DNA of 64,000 bases from Saprospiraceae bacterium UBA3362 (GTDB lineage Bacteria; Bacteroidota; Bacteroidia; Chitinophagales; Saprospiraceae). Of this stretch, positions 46,855 to 55,588 are shown in pieces (the first letter of the stretch is position 1; each line of letters starts with the position of its first letter). Where the stretch lies: assembly GCA_002360455.1 (NCBI GenBank), contig DEQQ01000096.1:75048-139047 (forward strand), read 5' to 3'. Made by a program: the position numbers and the translations under genes. The notes beneath the pieces are model-generated. The model was not told the DNA's origin, ran no database searches, and saw only the letters and a list, made by a program, of their open reading frames with translations.

Positions 46855-47727
46855 ATGATGAAGCAGATTTTATCTTTGGTGGTTTTATGGATTTCGTGGT
46901 CTAACATTTATTCGCAATTTTTGATTGATACAGTTCTCAATCGATACTCTGCAATTGATTCAATCATTCAACAGCAATTGACACAGGTCAGCAATTCCGA
47001 TCTCTTGATCGTATTGGATATTGATAACACTATATTAAAATCAGATCATGATTTAGGCAGTGATTTTTGGTATCAGTGGCAGAGTGGTGAGTTAAAATAT
47101 AAACCGGATATTGGTACACAAAAATTGGCCGATAAGTGTAAATATAATGAAGCCATTGGTCTTTTGTTTGAGCTCGGAACCATGTCTCTTAGCGATGACT
47201 CGGCCGCAGTTTTAATTAATAAATGGCAAAATAGCGGCCTAAGAGTTTTTGCATTGACGTCACGAAGTCCTTCCTATCGCACTGCAACCGAACGAGAGCT
47301 CAAGCGCAATGGAATCGATCTGAAGCTCAATGAACTCAAAGACCTCAATGACAATCGAATGAATTTTGATTACACTCTTCAACGAGAACTTAGTTACAAG
47401 AATGGTATTTTGATGAGCAGCGGAATGGATAAAGGGGAAATGTTATCATTTATATTAGGAAAATCAGGATCTCGTTTTAAAAATATTGTATTTGTTGATG
47501 ATACCAGAAAAAATATTGATAACGTCAAAAGAAAGTACTCAGCTTGTTTGCAAACCAATATTACCCTTGTTCATTTTACAAGAGTTGTAGAACAAAGATA
47601 CTTATCTAACAATCAAGAAATTTTTACAGAAGATCAAATTGACCGGATGGATAAAGATTGGAAAAAATTACTTCAAACACTCTCAGACATTTTCCCTAAA
47701 CGAGCTATAAAATGTGAATGTAAATAA
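46855..47727 (+). CDS. DUF2608-family HAD phosphatase-like exported protein
   Basis: A 290-residue protein with a signal peptide (MMKQILSLVVLWISWSNIYSQ). LLIVLDIDNTILKSDHDLGS (about 50-69) is the HAD motif I (DxDxT) with the DUF2608 look, ALTSRSPSYRTATERELKRNG is motif II, and NIVFVDDTRKNIDNVKRKY holds the DD of motif IV. DUF2608 proteins resemble periplasmic acid phosphatases. The gene has its own promoter and ends in a strong terminator. Confidence 0.85.
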   Translation: MMKQILSLVVLWISWSNIYSQFLIDTVLNRYSAIDSIIQQQLTQVSNSDLLIVLDIDNTILKSDHDLGSDFWYQWQSGELKYKPDIGTQKLADKCKYNEAIGLLFELGTMSLSDDSAAVLINKWQNSGLRVFALTSRSPSYRTATERELKRNGIDLKLNELKDLNDNRMNFDYTLQRELSYKNGILMSSGMDKGEMLSFILGKSGSRFKNIVFVDDTRKNIDNVKRKYSACLQTNITLVHFTRVVEQRYLSNNQEIFTEDQIDRMDKDWKKLLQTLSDIFPKRAIKCECK

Positions 47728-47756
47728 AAAAGGCAATCAATTTTGATTGCCTTTTT
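47727..47756. terminator. Bidirectional intrinsic terminator
   Basis: AAAAAGGCAATCAA pairs with TTGATTGCCTTTTT, leaving a two-base gap (14-bp stem). A and T tracts on both sides serve the plus-strand HAD gene and the convergent M16 protease gene. Confidence 0.85.
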
Positions 47757-47782
47757 CCAAAATTTGAATATTGTTAATTTTT

Positions 47783-50623
47783 TTAAGGCTTTTTTAGCTT
47801 ATTTGCAAAATCGCCTCCTTTGAAGTAACTTATCTTTGAAGGGTCAATATGTTTTTTCATTGCCGCATTCACTTGATCTACGGTCAAATTTTCAATTTGT
47901 TTTTCAAGTTCGGCAGTAAAATCTAATGTTCTTCCAAGATTTAACATTGTATTCAACATTCCAGCCAATGTGTTATCTTGAGATCTGCTCACCTTTCTGG
48001 ATTGGAGTAAACCTGATTTTGCATCTGTCAATTCTTTTTCTGTAAATCCATCTTTCAACATCTTTTCAATTTCTTCCTTAAAAGCGACCTCCAGTTTATC
48101 TCTGTTTTCCGGTGCATAAATTGCATACGCAGTAAAGCTTCCGCTTTGATCTTCTGAATTGGCACTGAATTGAGATCCAACACCATAACTTAATCCCTCT
48201 TTTTGACGAATTCTTGTTGCTAATCTACTGTTCAAAAATCCACCACCAAGGATATAATTTCCCATCAAGATAGCAGCATAATCCGGATCGCTGTCTTTGA
48301 TCTTTAAATTACATCCTGCCAAAAACATTGAGTTAGCTTTATCAGGAGTTTCAATATTAATATTTGCCGCCTGAACATCATTGTATTTTTGTTCCAGTCT
48401 AGAATAAGGCATTTTGCTTTTCCAAACTCCAAATTCTTTACCAACCAAGTCTTTGATCACAGCTTCATCAAAATCTCCAACAACAGCTACTGTTGCTGCA
48501 TTGGCACCATAAAATTCAGAATGGAACTTTTTGACATCTTCTAAGTTGCAAGTCTTGATGGCCTCTAATTCTTCATCAATAGTATAAACATATCTTACGT
48601 CTTCTTTAGAATAAGGATTCAAGTGGCGAGAATATGCAGTTCCTACTTGTGCCTGAGGATCAGACTTTTGTTCCTCTATCGAAGCTAATTCTTCGTTTTT
48701 CAATTTATCAAATTCATTAGCATCAAAAGCAGGATTTTTCAAAATTTCCGTTACAATTTTCATCACCGCCGGAAGATTCTCCTTGGTAGTTTGAATGGAA
48801 GCGTTTACAGTTCCTTGACTACCATAAATATTTACCTTCGCTTTTAGCTTGTCAAATTCATCCTTGATTTGCTGCCTGTTCATTGTCTTGGTTCCTTTAT
48901 CAAGCATACTTGCAGTGAGCTGTGAAACCATAGCCTTGTTCATCAAACTTTTTACATCTCCCATTCTTAGTGTCAAAGTTGCATTGACCAAATTCCCTTT
49001 GGTAAGTTTTGGCAAGAATGCATATTTGATGCTGTTGGGTTGCTGCCCTCTGTGTGTTCTTTTTTCAATGTTTGCAGGACTAGGGTCAAAATCTTCTCCT
49101 TGTGCGATAGGTGCATCACCTTTATATCCATTTACCAATGAAGCAATATCCGGAGATTTAGGGATTTCTGTTCTATCCGGAGTTGCATCAGGAACAAACA
49201 TTCCTATGGTTCTGTTGGATGGTTTAAAATAGGTTTGAGCTACTCTTTGTACATCTTCCGGTGTCACATTTCTTAGATAATCTCTGGTAATAAAAGCCAA
49301 TCTCCAATCTCCCATTCCTATAAATTCAGAAATTGCAGTTCCTACTCTTTCAGTATTTCTATACAACAATTCGAATTCTTTGAGCATTTTTGATTTGGAT
49401 CTTTCTACCTCTTCTTTTGTTGGTGGATTTGTAGCTATTTCATCTATGGTTTTAAGCATCGCATTCTTAGCTTCTTCCAGTGAATTTTCTTTTCTCACAG
49501 AAGCATTAAAATAAGCAAATCCCGGCTCTCTTAAGGTTGCACACCAACCCCACTGAGAAGATGCTTTTTTTGTATCCACAAGTGCCTTGTACAATCTTCC
49601 CGAAGGTTCGTTGGTCATAATGTCTACCAATACATCGGCAGCAGTAGCGTCAGGATGTGATCCGGGAGCAATATGATACATACAAGAAACCGTCTGAACA
49701 TCTCCTACACGCTTAAGGGTTACCATTCTCTCGCCATCTTGTGTAGGTTCTGATGTATAAGTTGGAATCAACTCTCTGCTAGGTCGCGGAAGTTTACCAA
49801 AATACTCGTTCACCAATGCAATGGTTTTGGCTTCGTCAATTTTGCCTGCAACAGTCAATACAGCATTATCAGGTTGATAGTATTTTTTATAAAAAGCTTG
49901 AAGACGTTCTATGGGAACATTTTCTATATCAGATCTTGCTCCGATTGTGCTTTTTCCATAATTATGCCAGAGAAATCCTGTTGACAAAACACGCTCCATC
50001 AAAATAGACTGCGGATCGTTTTCACCACTTTCAAATTCATTTCTCACTACGCTCATTTCTGAGTCTAAATCTTTTTTTGCAATGTACGAATTAATCATCC
50101 TATCAGACTCAAGATCCAGTGCCCACTTTAAGTTTTCATCCGTTGCAGAAAAAGTCTCAAAATAATTTGTCCTGTCATACCAAGTCGTACCATTTGGTCT
50201 GGCACCATGAGAAGACAATTCATTAGGAATATCCTTATGAGTCGGTGTACCCTTAAAAACAAGATGTTCCAATAAGTGAGCCATTCCCGTCTCGCCATAA
50301 CCTTCATGACGAGAGCCCACCAAGTAGGTAATGTTTACTGTAATAGTTTGTTTGGAATTGTCAGGATACAACAAGACCTTAAGCCCATTATCCAAAACAT
50401 ATTCAGTAATGCCCTCAACAGAGCTTAACTTTTTAGGAGTTCCTAAGGCCGCAGATCCGGAAGGGTTTATTACATTGCCGCCCATCTTACCATCAGGAGT
50501 CATATAAACTGCTGAGTTCGTGCCCACTTTCATGTCAGCAGGCTTCTTGCCTTTTCGTTGAGCCATTGCTCCCAAAGGCAGAAGAAGAGCAATCAAAAGA
50601 CCATAATTGAAAAATTTACGCAT
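47783..50623 (-). CDS. M16 family zinc protease (insulinase-like, double domain)
   Basis: A 946-residue exported peptidase. The signal peptide is MRKFFNYGLLIALLLPLGAMA. The first M16 half carries the inverted zinc motif HLLEH (about 116-120) with the usual downstream Glu-rich helix (DSEMSVVRNEFESGEN). A second M16 half (about 520-930) lacks it, as in other single-chain pitrilysin-type proteins, where it forms half of the clamshell. RLATRIRQKEGLSYGVGSQF (second half) is the conserved C-terminal R-x-x-L-x-Y/R-x-x-x-G-L-x-Y signature. The start was moved from 50686 to the ATG at 50623, where the signal peptide begins. These proteases degrade small peptides in the periplasm. Confidence 0.9.
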   Translation of the reverse strand: MRKFFNYGLLIALLLPLGAMAQRKGKKPADMKVGTNSAVYMTPDGKMGGNVINPSGSAALGTPKKLSSVEGITEYVLDNGLKVLLYPDNSKQTITVNITYLVGSRHEGYGETGMAHLLEHLVFKGTPTHKDIPNELSSHGARPNGTTWYDRTNYFETFSATDENLKWALDLESDRMINSYIAKKDLDSEMSVVRNEFESGENDPQSILMERVLSTGFLWHNYGKSTIGARSDIENVPIERLQAFYKKYYQPDNAVLTVAGKIDEAKTIALVNEYFGKLPRPSRELIPTYTSEPTQDGERMVTLKRVGDVQTVSCMYHIAPGSHPDATAADVLVDIMTNEPSGRLYKALVDTKKASSQWGWCATLREPGFAYFNASVRKENSLEEAKNAMLKTIDEIATNPPTKEEVERSKSKMLKEFELLYRNTERVGTAISEFIGMGDWRLAFITRDYLRNVTPEDVQRVAQTYFKPSNRTIGMFVPDATPDRTEIPKSPDIASLVNGYKGDAPIAQGEDFDPSPANIEKRTHRGQQPNSIKYAFLPKLTKGNLVNATLTLRMGDVKSLMNKAMVSQLTASMLDKGTKTMNRQQIKDEFDKLKAKVNIYGSQGTVNASIQTTKENLPAVMKIVTEILKNPAFDANEFDKLKNEELASIEEQKSDPQAQVGTAYSRHLNPYSKEDVRYVYTIDEELEAIKTCNLEDVKKFHSEFYGANAATVAVVGDFDEAVIKDLVGKEFGVWKSKMPYSRLEQKYNDVQAANINIETPDKANSMFLAGCNLKIKDSDPDYAAILMGNYILGGGFLNSRLATRIRQKEGLSYGVGSQFSANSEDQSGSFTAYAIYAPENRDKLEVAFKEEIEKMLKDGFTEKELTDAKSGLLQSRKVSRSQDNTLAGMLNTMLNLGRTLDFTAELEKQIENLTVDQVNAAMKKHIDPSKISYFKGGDFANKLKKP

Positions 50624-51204
50624 GATTGAAGGTTTTTTAATTTTATTGTTCAAATGTACGACAAATTTCGTAGAAAAATTGTTCATTATAACCCTAACGG
50701 TTTTTTTTTAACAAAATTGTAAGAATTTTTGATTTTTGAACCTGATTGATTTTTTTATTCTGAATAAGCTTTTTTATGACCATTCATTCCCTTTTGATGT
50801 TGTGATTTGCTCAAAATCAAAGATTTATTCATAGCCTGATTATAGATCAAAACTTGTACCAAAAACAAAGAATAACAAACAATTGATCCAATTTTGGCTG
50901 TGCCCCTCCCTTTGGTCGGGTCGCTCCCTTCCGGGCTCGCTTTCGCTCGGTCTATTTCTTGCTTCTCAAGAAATAGACTTTATACCAAAGTGAATGAGGA
51001 AATTTCAATAAAAGCTGCAATTCACTTTGGTATAAACCCTACAGGCAGCTCACAGAAGGAATCTCATTATACAATTTATTCTAGTTTTTTAAACCCTTCA
51101 TGAATTCCAAAAGTGGATAAATAGTATAATAATGGTTATAAAAATAAATTAGGATACAAAAAGTCTTAGTCAACATTGAGATCAATCGTATTTTCACGGC
51201 AAAA
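50624..51204. other. Gene-free region with repeat element and hairpins
   Basis: It holds no recognised gene. The middle (50896-51036) is a GC-rich repeat-like element followed by two perfect hairpins. A 69-codon frame at 50894-51103 reads through this element and is not credited. Confidence 0.5.
50896..51036. repeat. GC-rich intergenic repeat element with two hairpins
   Basis: Starts with a GC-rich block (ggctgtgcccctccctttgg ... ttcgctcgg, 50896-50950), unlike the AT-rich surroundings. Then TCTATTTCTT / AAGAAATAGA (50951-50960 and 50968-50977) form a perfect 10-bp hairpin with a 7-base loop, and TTTATACCAAAGTGAAT (50979-50995) and its exact complement (51020-51036) form a perfect 17-bp stem with a 24-base loop. 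The GC-rich block resembles a common intergenic repeat of Bacteroidota. Confidence 0.65.
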
Positions 51205-51729
51205 ATGATAAGAAGCAAAATGGTCAACATTGTAAAAGCAGATCTTCACGACATAGAAAAAATTCAAACAATAGCAAGAATAACCTGGCCTGTAACATTC
51301 AAACAAATTCTATCTCAGGAGCAACTAGAATACATGTTACAGATGATGTATTCTACGGAGTCTCTCAGAGAGCAAATGGAAGCTAAAACTCATCAATTTT
51401 TAATAGCAAAACAAGATGAAAATGCTCTTGGCTTTGCATCCTACGAGCTCAATTATTTGAATGAACCAAAAACAAAAATTCATAAAATTTATATACTACC
51501 AGCTCAACAAGGTAAAGGATTAGGAAAATTATTGTTTGATGAAATCGAGAAAACAGCAATAGAAAATAAACAATTAATTCTCAGTCTTAATGTAAATCGA
51601 GAAAATAAGGCAATAGAATTTTATCAACATCGGGGATACAAAGTGATTCGTCAAGAAGATATTTCTATCGGTAACGGATATTGGATGGAAGACTATGTTA
51701 TGGAAAAAACCATAGGATTGAATCTTTGA
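51205..51729 (+). CDS. GNAT family N-acetyltransferase
   Basis: A 174-residue acetyltransferase. KIHKIYILPAQQGKGLGKLL (about 91-110) is the acetyl-CoA site (R/Q-x-x-G-x-G/A), followed by LSLNVNRENKAIEFYQHRGY, the typical end of the fold. It begins MIRSKMVNIVKADLHDIEKI; an ATG five codons later is equally possible. It stands alone, and the acceptor is unknown. Confidence 0.9.
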   Translation: MIRSKMVNIVKADLHDIEKIQTIARITWPVTFKQILSQEQLEYMLQMMYSTESLREQMEAKTHQFLIAKQDENALGFASYELNYLNEPKTKIHKIYILPAQQGKGLGKLLFDEIEKTAIENKQLILSLNVNRENKAIEFYQHRGYKVIRQEDISIGNGYWMEDYVMEKTIGLNL

Positions 51730-52002
51730 TGCTTAGTGATCTCATTAGTTAGAACGACAATATGAGGATTAAGGGCAATTGGATTTTAGCCGGTTTTTTT
51801 GAAAGAAATAAATGCCGATTTTGGGTTTAATAATCCTTATAAATAGCTGCACAGCAAAGCATTGAAAACGCTTATAGGACTCACTTTTGAGCTTGAGATT
51901 TTCATTTATTGCAACTTTATGGTTGACTCTTTATCTCATTGTAAATCTATATTAAATTAGCCGAGAGAGCCTAAGCTTCTTAATCAAGATCAAAATAATC
52001 TC

Positions 52003-52010
52003 TACCTTTG
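52003..52010 (+). promoter_or_regulatory. -7 box (TACCTTTG) directly upstream of the GGGP synthase ATG
   Basis: An exact TAnnTTTG match only 5 bases before the ATG at 52016. If used, it would give an mRNA with almost no 5' leader. Confidence 0.35.
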
Positions 52011-52015
52011 CAAAT

Positions 52016-52795
52016 ATGGTAGATCAATTTATCAGAGAATTACAAAAGAAGAAAAGTCTCGGGATCAAAAGTTTAGCCGTGCTAATTGATCCTGATCATC
52101 AGAAGTTAAAGAACTTAGACACTATTCTTGAGCTTTCTGCAAAATATCAGGTGGATTACTTTTTTTTAGGTGGTAGTCTGATTGTGCAAGACAGAATAGA
52201 AGAGTGTATAAAATTAATTAGAGAAAATACTCAGATTCCGGTTTTTCTTTTTCCCGGAAATGGATTTCAACTTTCTGCTCAAGCAGATGCACTGTTGTTT
52301 TTATCCCTTTTATCAGGGAGGAATCCCGATTATTTAATCGGAAAACATGTCGAAGCTGCACCAAAATTAATGGTCTCCAAAATTGAAGTTATTCCGACTG
52401 CCTATATGTTGATCGATGGAGGAAAAAGCAATACTGCAGCTTACATCAGTCAAACCATTCCAATACCACACGACAAGGCAGAAATTGCTCAAACGACTGC
52501 CCTGGCAGGGCAATTTCTAGGAATGAAATTGGTTTTTATGGATGCAGGAAGCGGAGCAAAACGTCCGGTGTCGTCAGACATGATTCAAAAAGTAAGTAAG
52601 GTGGTGGAAATTCCTTTAATTATTGGAGGAGGAATAAGAGATGCCGAAACAGCGCATCAAAGTTTTAGAGCAGGAGCAGATCTTGTGGTCGTTGGCAATG
52701 CAATAGAAGAAGATCCTTTTTTAATACGAAGCCTGATGGCCGCTGCCAAAGAAATGAATTTGATTTCTTATAAAAAAAATGAGTCTTATAGATGA
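52016..52795 (+). CDS. Geranylgeranylglyceryl/heptaprenylglyceryl phosphate synthase family protein
   Basis: A 259-residue TIM-barrel prenyltransferase that joins a polyprenyl diphosphate to glycerol-1-phosphate. LAVLIDPDHQKL, YFFLGGSLIV, PVFLFPGNG, YMLIDGGKSNTA, LVFMDAGSGAKRPVS and LIIGGGIRDAETAHQSF...GADLVVVGNAIEEDP are the family pattern. Archaeal enzymes make membrane ether lipids; Bacteroidota carry close bacterial homologues whose lipid product is less clear. The stop overlaps the start of rsgA by 4 bases (ATGA), so translation is coupled. Confidence 0.92.
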   Translation: MVDQFIRELQKKKSLGIKSLAVLIDPDHQKLKNLDTILELSAKYQVDYFFLGGSLIVQDRIEECIKLIRENTQIPVFLFPGNGFQLSAQADALLFLSLLSGRNPDYLIGKHVEAAPKLMVSKIEVIPTAYMLIDGGKSNTAAYISQTIPIPHDKAEIAQTTALAGQFLGMKLVFMDAGSGAKRPVSSDMIQKVSKVVEIPLIIGGGIRDAETAHQSFRAGADLVVVGNAIEEDPFLIRSLMAAAKEMNLISYKKNESYR

Positions 52796-53742
52796 CGGGA
52801 ATTGTCATGAGATCTACCGGGAGCTGGTATGAGGTATTGGACAAAGCCACAGGGGCACTGCATTCATGCAGATTGCCCGGAAAATTCAAGCTCAAAGATC
52901 AAGATCTCACCAACCCAATCGCAGTAGGCGATGAGGTAGAATTTGAGCCTGAGAATGAATCATCCCAAGAAGCTGTAATTCATACTATTTTAGCCAGAAA
53001 AAATTATATCGCGCGACAATCTCCAAAAAGCAAACATCATATTCATCTCATAGCATCCAATATCGATCAATTGGTTCTATTGACCACTATAGTTCAACCG
53101 GCACTCAAACAAGGATTTATAGATCGATATTTATTGACAACAGAACCGCAAAATATTCCGGTCATTCTCTTATTCAATAAGTCGGATCTTTGGACAACGG
53201 AGATGGTTGATTTGTTTTCTGAACAAAAAAAAGTTTATGAATCCATTGGCTATAAGGTTTTAAATTGTTCTGCAGCAGATGGTACCGGAATTGGAGAATT
53301 GAGACAATTATTGGCCCATTCAATTAGCCTGTTTTCAGGGCAGTCTGGAGTTGGCAAAAGCAGCGTTCTTAATGCCGTTTGGCCTGAACTTAAACTTAAA
53401 ACAGGAGGCATCTCTGACTATAGTGGAAAAGGCACACACACCACAACCTTTGCCGAAATGTTTCATGTAAATGATAGTTTTATTATTGATACTCCCGGAA
53501 TAAAAACTCTCAGTTTTAATAATCTGACTATTGAAGACGTTGCACATAATTTTAGAGAATTTTTTCAACTTTCTGTTGATTGTAAATTTGGTTCTCAATG
53601 TCTGCATAAAAATGAGCCCCAATGTGCTGTAAAAAAGGCTTTAGAAAACGGCAGTATTAGCTTGAGTCGGTATCAAAATTACCTTGCCATTTTGGATGAA
53701 ATTGAAGCCCAAAACTACTGGGAACGCAAGAAATCCTATTAA
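52792..53742 (+). CDS. rsgA: Ribosome small subunit-dependent GTPase A
   Basis: A 316-residue circularly permuted GTPase that checks late 30S maturation. It has an N-terminal OB domain (about 1-70), then G4 (LLFNKSDLW), G1 GQSGVGKSS and G3 IDTPGIKTL in permuted order, and a C-terminal zinc motif (CKFGSQCLHKNEPQC). The ATGA overlap with the GGGP synthase gene is the only operon link. Confidence 0.96.
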   Translation: MTGIVMRSTGSWYEVLDKATGALHSCRLPGKFKLKDQDLTNPIAVGDEVEFEPENESSQEAVIHTILARKNYIARQSPKSKHHIHLIASNIDQLVLLTTIVQPALKQGFIDRYLLTTEPQNIPVILLFNKSDLWTTEMVDLFSEQKKVYESIGYKVLNCSAADGTGIGELRQLLAHSISLFSGQSGVGKSSVLNAVWPELKLKTGGISDYSGKGTHTTTFAEMFHVNDSFIIDTPGIKTLSFNNLTIEDVAHNFREFFQLSVDCKFGSQCLHKNEPQCAVKKALENGSISLSRYQNYLAILDEIEAQNYWERKKSY

Positions 53743-53820
53743 TTTTTTTAAGCTATAACTATGGAATGGTAACAGCATGAACTTATTGAATTACACTATT
53801 GTTATTAATAAAAAAATAAA

Positions 53821-54081
53821 ATGGCAATTCAAGTTCAAGTAGAAAATATCAAATGCGGTGGTTGTGCAAATACCATAAAAAATCAAGTTTCTAAGATGGA
53901 TAATGTTGAGTCCGTTGAAGTGGACATAGAACAGGGGATCATTTCAGTAGAAGGAACAATAGAGAAATCTAACCTTATTCAAAAATTAAGCTCCTTGGGT
54001 TATCCACCGGCCGATGAAAATAATCTAATCTCCAAAGCAAAATCATTTGTGAGCTGTGCAATAGGCAGAATGTCAGACTAA
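53821..54081 (+). CDS. Heavy-metal-associated (HMA) domain protein
   Basis: An 86-residue copper-chaperone-type protein. The fold is beta-alpha-beta-beta-alpha-beta: VQVENIKCGGCANTIKNQV with the metal-binding C-x-x-C pair (Cys 12 and 15), VESVEVDIEQGIISVEG, then the second half ending GYPPADENNL. The usual motif is MxCxxC; here Lys replaces the Met (K-C-G-G-C). It may load copper or be regulatory. It has its own leader after rsgA and is not adjacent to a copper ATPase. Confidence 0.88.
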   Translation: MAIQVQVENIKCGGCANTIKNQVSKMDNVESVEVDIEQGIISVEGTIEKSNLIQKLSSLGYPPADENNLISKAKSFVSCAIGRMSD

Positions 54082-54137
54082 GTTTCTTTCTGTAATATTC
54101 AATAAATTCATATTTTTACAAAGTAATTGCTTGATGC

Positions 54138-55190
54138 ATGTATCATGTAGTACTTTGTTTTTTAACGGCATTCTTGGTTACCTTTGTTGCCATACCTTCT
54201 ATTATCAATATAGCAAAGGTAAAGCGATTAATGGATGAACCCGGAGAGAGGAGAGCCCATAAAAACAGTATTCCAACCTTAGGAGGAATAGCCATCTTTG
54301 CCGGGGTAGTTTTTTCCATTATCATGTGGACTCCCTTTGAGGTGTTTGGAAATATGCAATATATCTTATGCAGTTTCATTATTATCTTTCTTATTGGAGC
54401 AAAGGACGATATTATTCCTCTTACTCCTTATAAAAAAATGTTAGGCCAAATTCTCGCTGCAGGTATTCTTGTTTTTTTGGCCAATGTAAAACTAACAAGC
54501 CTTCATGGAATTTTTGGTGTTTATCAAATTCCCTATTATCTGAGTGCTATTATTTCGATGTTTACTTTGTTGGTCATCATTAATGCCTTCAATTTAATAG
54601 ATGGAATCAATGGATTAAGTGCAGGAATTGGAACATTGATTTGCATAAGTTTGGGAGCTTGGTTTTACGTTACGGATCAAATAGTACTTTGCATCATTGC
54701 CTTTGCGCTGGTAGGATCATTGGTAGCTTTTTTAAAATATAATGTTACCCCTGCAAAGATTTTTATGGGAGATACCGGCTCATTATTGGTTGGTTTGATT
54801 TGTGGCATTTTGACTATTCGTTTTATTGAGCTGCATTTGGATATTCCTGTACTCAATAACAAGGTTGTAGCTGCTCCTGCATTAGGAGTAGGGATATTGT
54901 TTATTCCACTATATGATACATTGAGAGTTTTCATTGTGAGATTATTGTCAGGCAGATCACCTTTTAGTCCGGACAGACAGCATATTCATCATATGATGTT
55001 GGATGTAGGTTGTTCTCATACACAGGCTACGTTGATTTTAATTTTTATCAATTCATTGACCATATTTTTGGTTGTGAGGCTGCAGTTTTTGGGAAATATG
55101 AAATTATTCATTTTATTGCTAATCTTTGGAATAAGTATTACAGGGTTATTAAAATGGATCATTAGAAGAAGACAACTTATTGCAAATTGA
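54138..55190 (+). CDS. WecA/TagO-like undecaprenyl-phosphate sugar-1-phosphate transferase
   Basis: A 350-residue polytopic membrane enzyme that attaches the first sugar phosphate to undecaprenyl phosphate. GERRAHKNSIPTLGG (cytoplasmic loop), FNLIDGINGLSAGIG (Mg/uridine-binding DG) and FMGDTGSLLVG (the conserved second acidic loop) mark the MraY/WecA family, and PDRQHIHHMMLD is the C-terminal His loop of the GlcNAc-1-P type. It could prime the surface glycan made by the cluster at 32-40 kb, but it lies 14 kb away and that link is inference. The stop overlaps the start of crcB by 4 bases. Confidence 0.92.
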   Translation: MYHVVLCFLTAFLVTFVAIPSIINIAKVKRLMDEPGERRAHKNSIPTLGGIAIFAGVVFSIIMWTPFEVFGNMQYILCSFIIIFLIGAKDDIIPLTPYKKMLGQILAAGILVFLANVKLTSLHGIFGVYQIPYYLSAIISMFTLLVIINAFNLIDGINGLSAGIGTLICISLGAWFYVTDQIVLCIIAFALVGSLVAFLKYNVTPAKIFMGDTGSLLVGLICGILTIRFIELHLDIPVLNNKVVAAPALGVGILFIPLYDTLRVFIVRLLSGRSPFSPDRQHIHHMMLDVGCSHTQATLILIFINSLTIFLVVRLQFLGNMKLFILLLIFGISITGLLKWIIRRRQLIAN

Positions 55191-55549
55191 ATTACTTACT
55201 GATTTTTATAGGCGGTGGTCTTGGAAGTTTGGTCAGATTTGTCTTGACAGATTGGTTTAAATCAAATCAACATCTGCTTACAGGCACTCTTGTCAGCAAT
55301 ATCATCAGCTGCGCAATTCTCGCAATATGTGCTGCAAAAATTCAATCCAGTTCAAATCAAGATATGATCCAATATTTATTGATGATTGGGTTTTGCGGAG
55401 GCTTTAGTACATTTTCTACCTTCACCATGGAATTGTTTCAATGTTTGGAGCAAAAGCAATGGCAAACCACAATTGCCTACATTGGTATCAGTATCATTTC
55501 TTGTCTTCTGGTTTTTTCAGTCTGTTACGTTTTGGCTAAAAAACTGTAA
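55187..55549 (+). CDS. crcB: Fluoride exporter CrcB (Fluc)
   Basis: A 120-residue four-helix protein that, as a dimer, forms the fluoride channel. GGGLGSLVRFVLTDW, the Asn-rich TGTLVSNIISC segment and GFCGGFSTFSTFTMEL (the phenylalanine/STFST ring of the pore) are the family hallmarks. It starts with TTG, overlapping the wecA-like stop. No fluoride riboswitch was recognised upstream. Confidence 0.95.
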   Translation: MNYLLIFIGGGLGSLVRFVLTDWFKSNQHLLTGTLVSNIISCAILAICAAKIQSSSNQDMIQYLLMIGFCGGFSTFSTFTMELFQCLEQKQWQTTIAYIGISIISCLLVFSVCYVLAKKL

Positions 55550-55588
55550 TAACTCTCACAGCTTCAGCAGCAATAATTCCAATCCGGT

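Noticed and set aside
50894..51103. 69-codon frame through the GC-rich repeat
   Set aside because: Its sequence follows the repeat and hairpin arms rather than a protein pattern.
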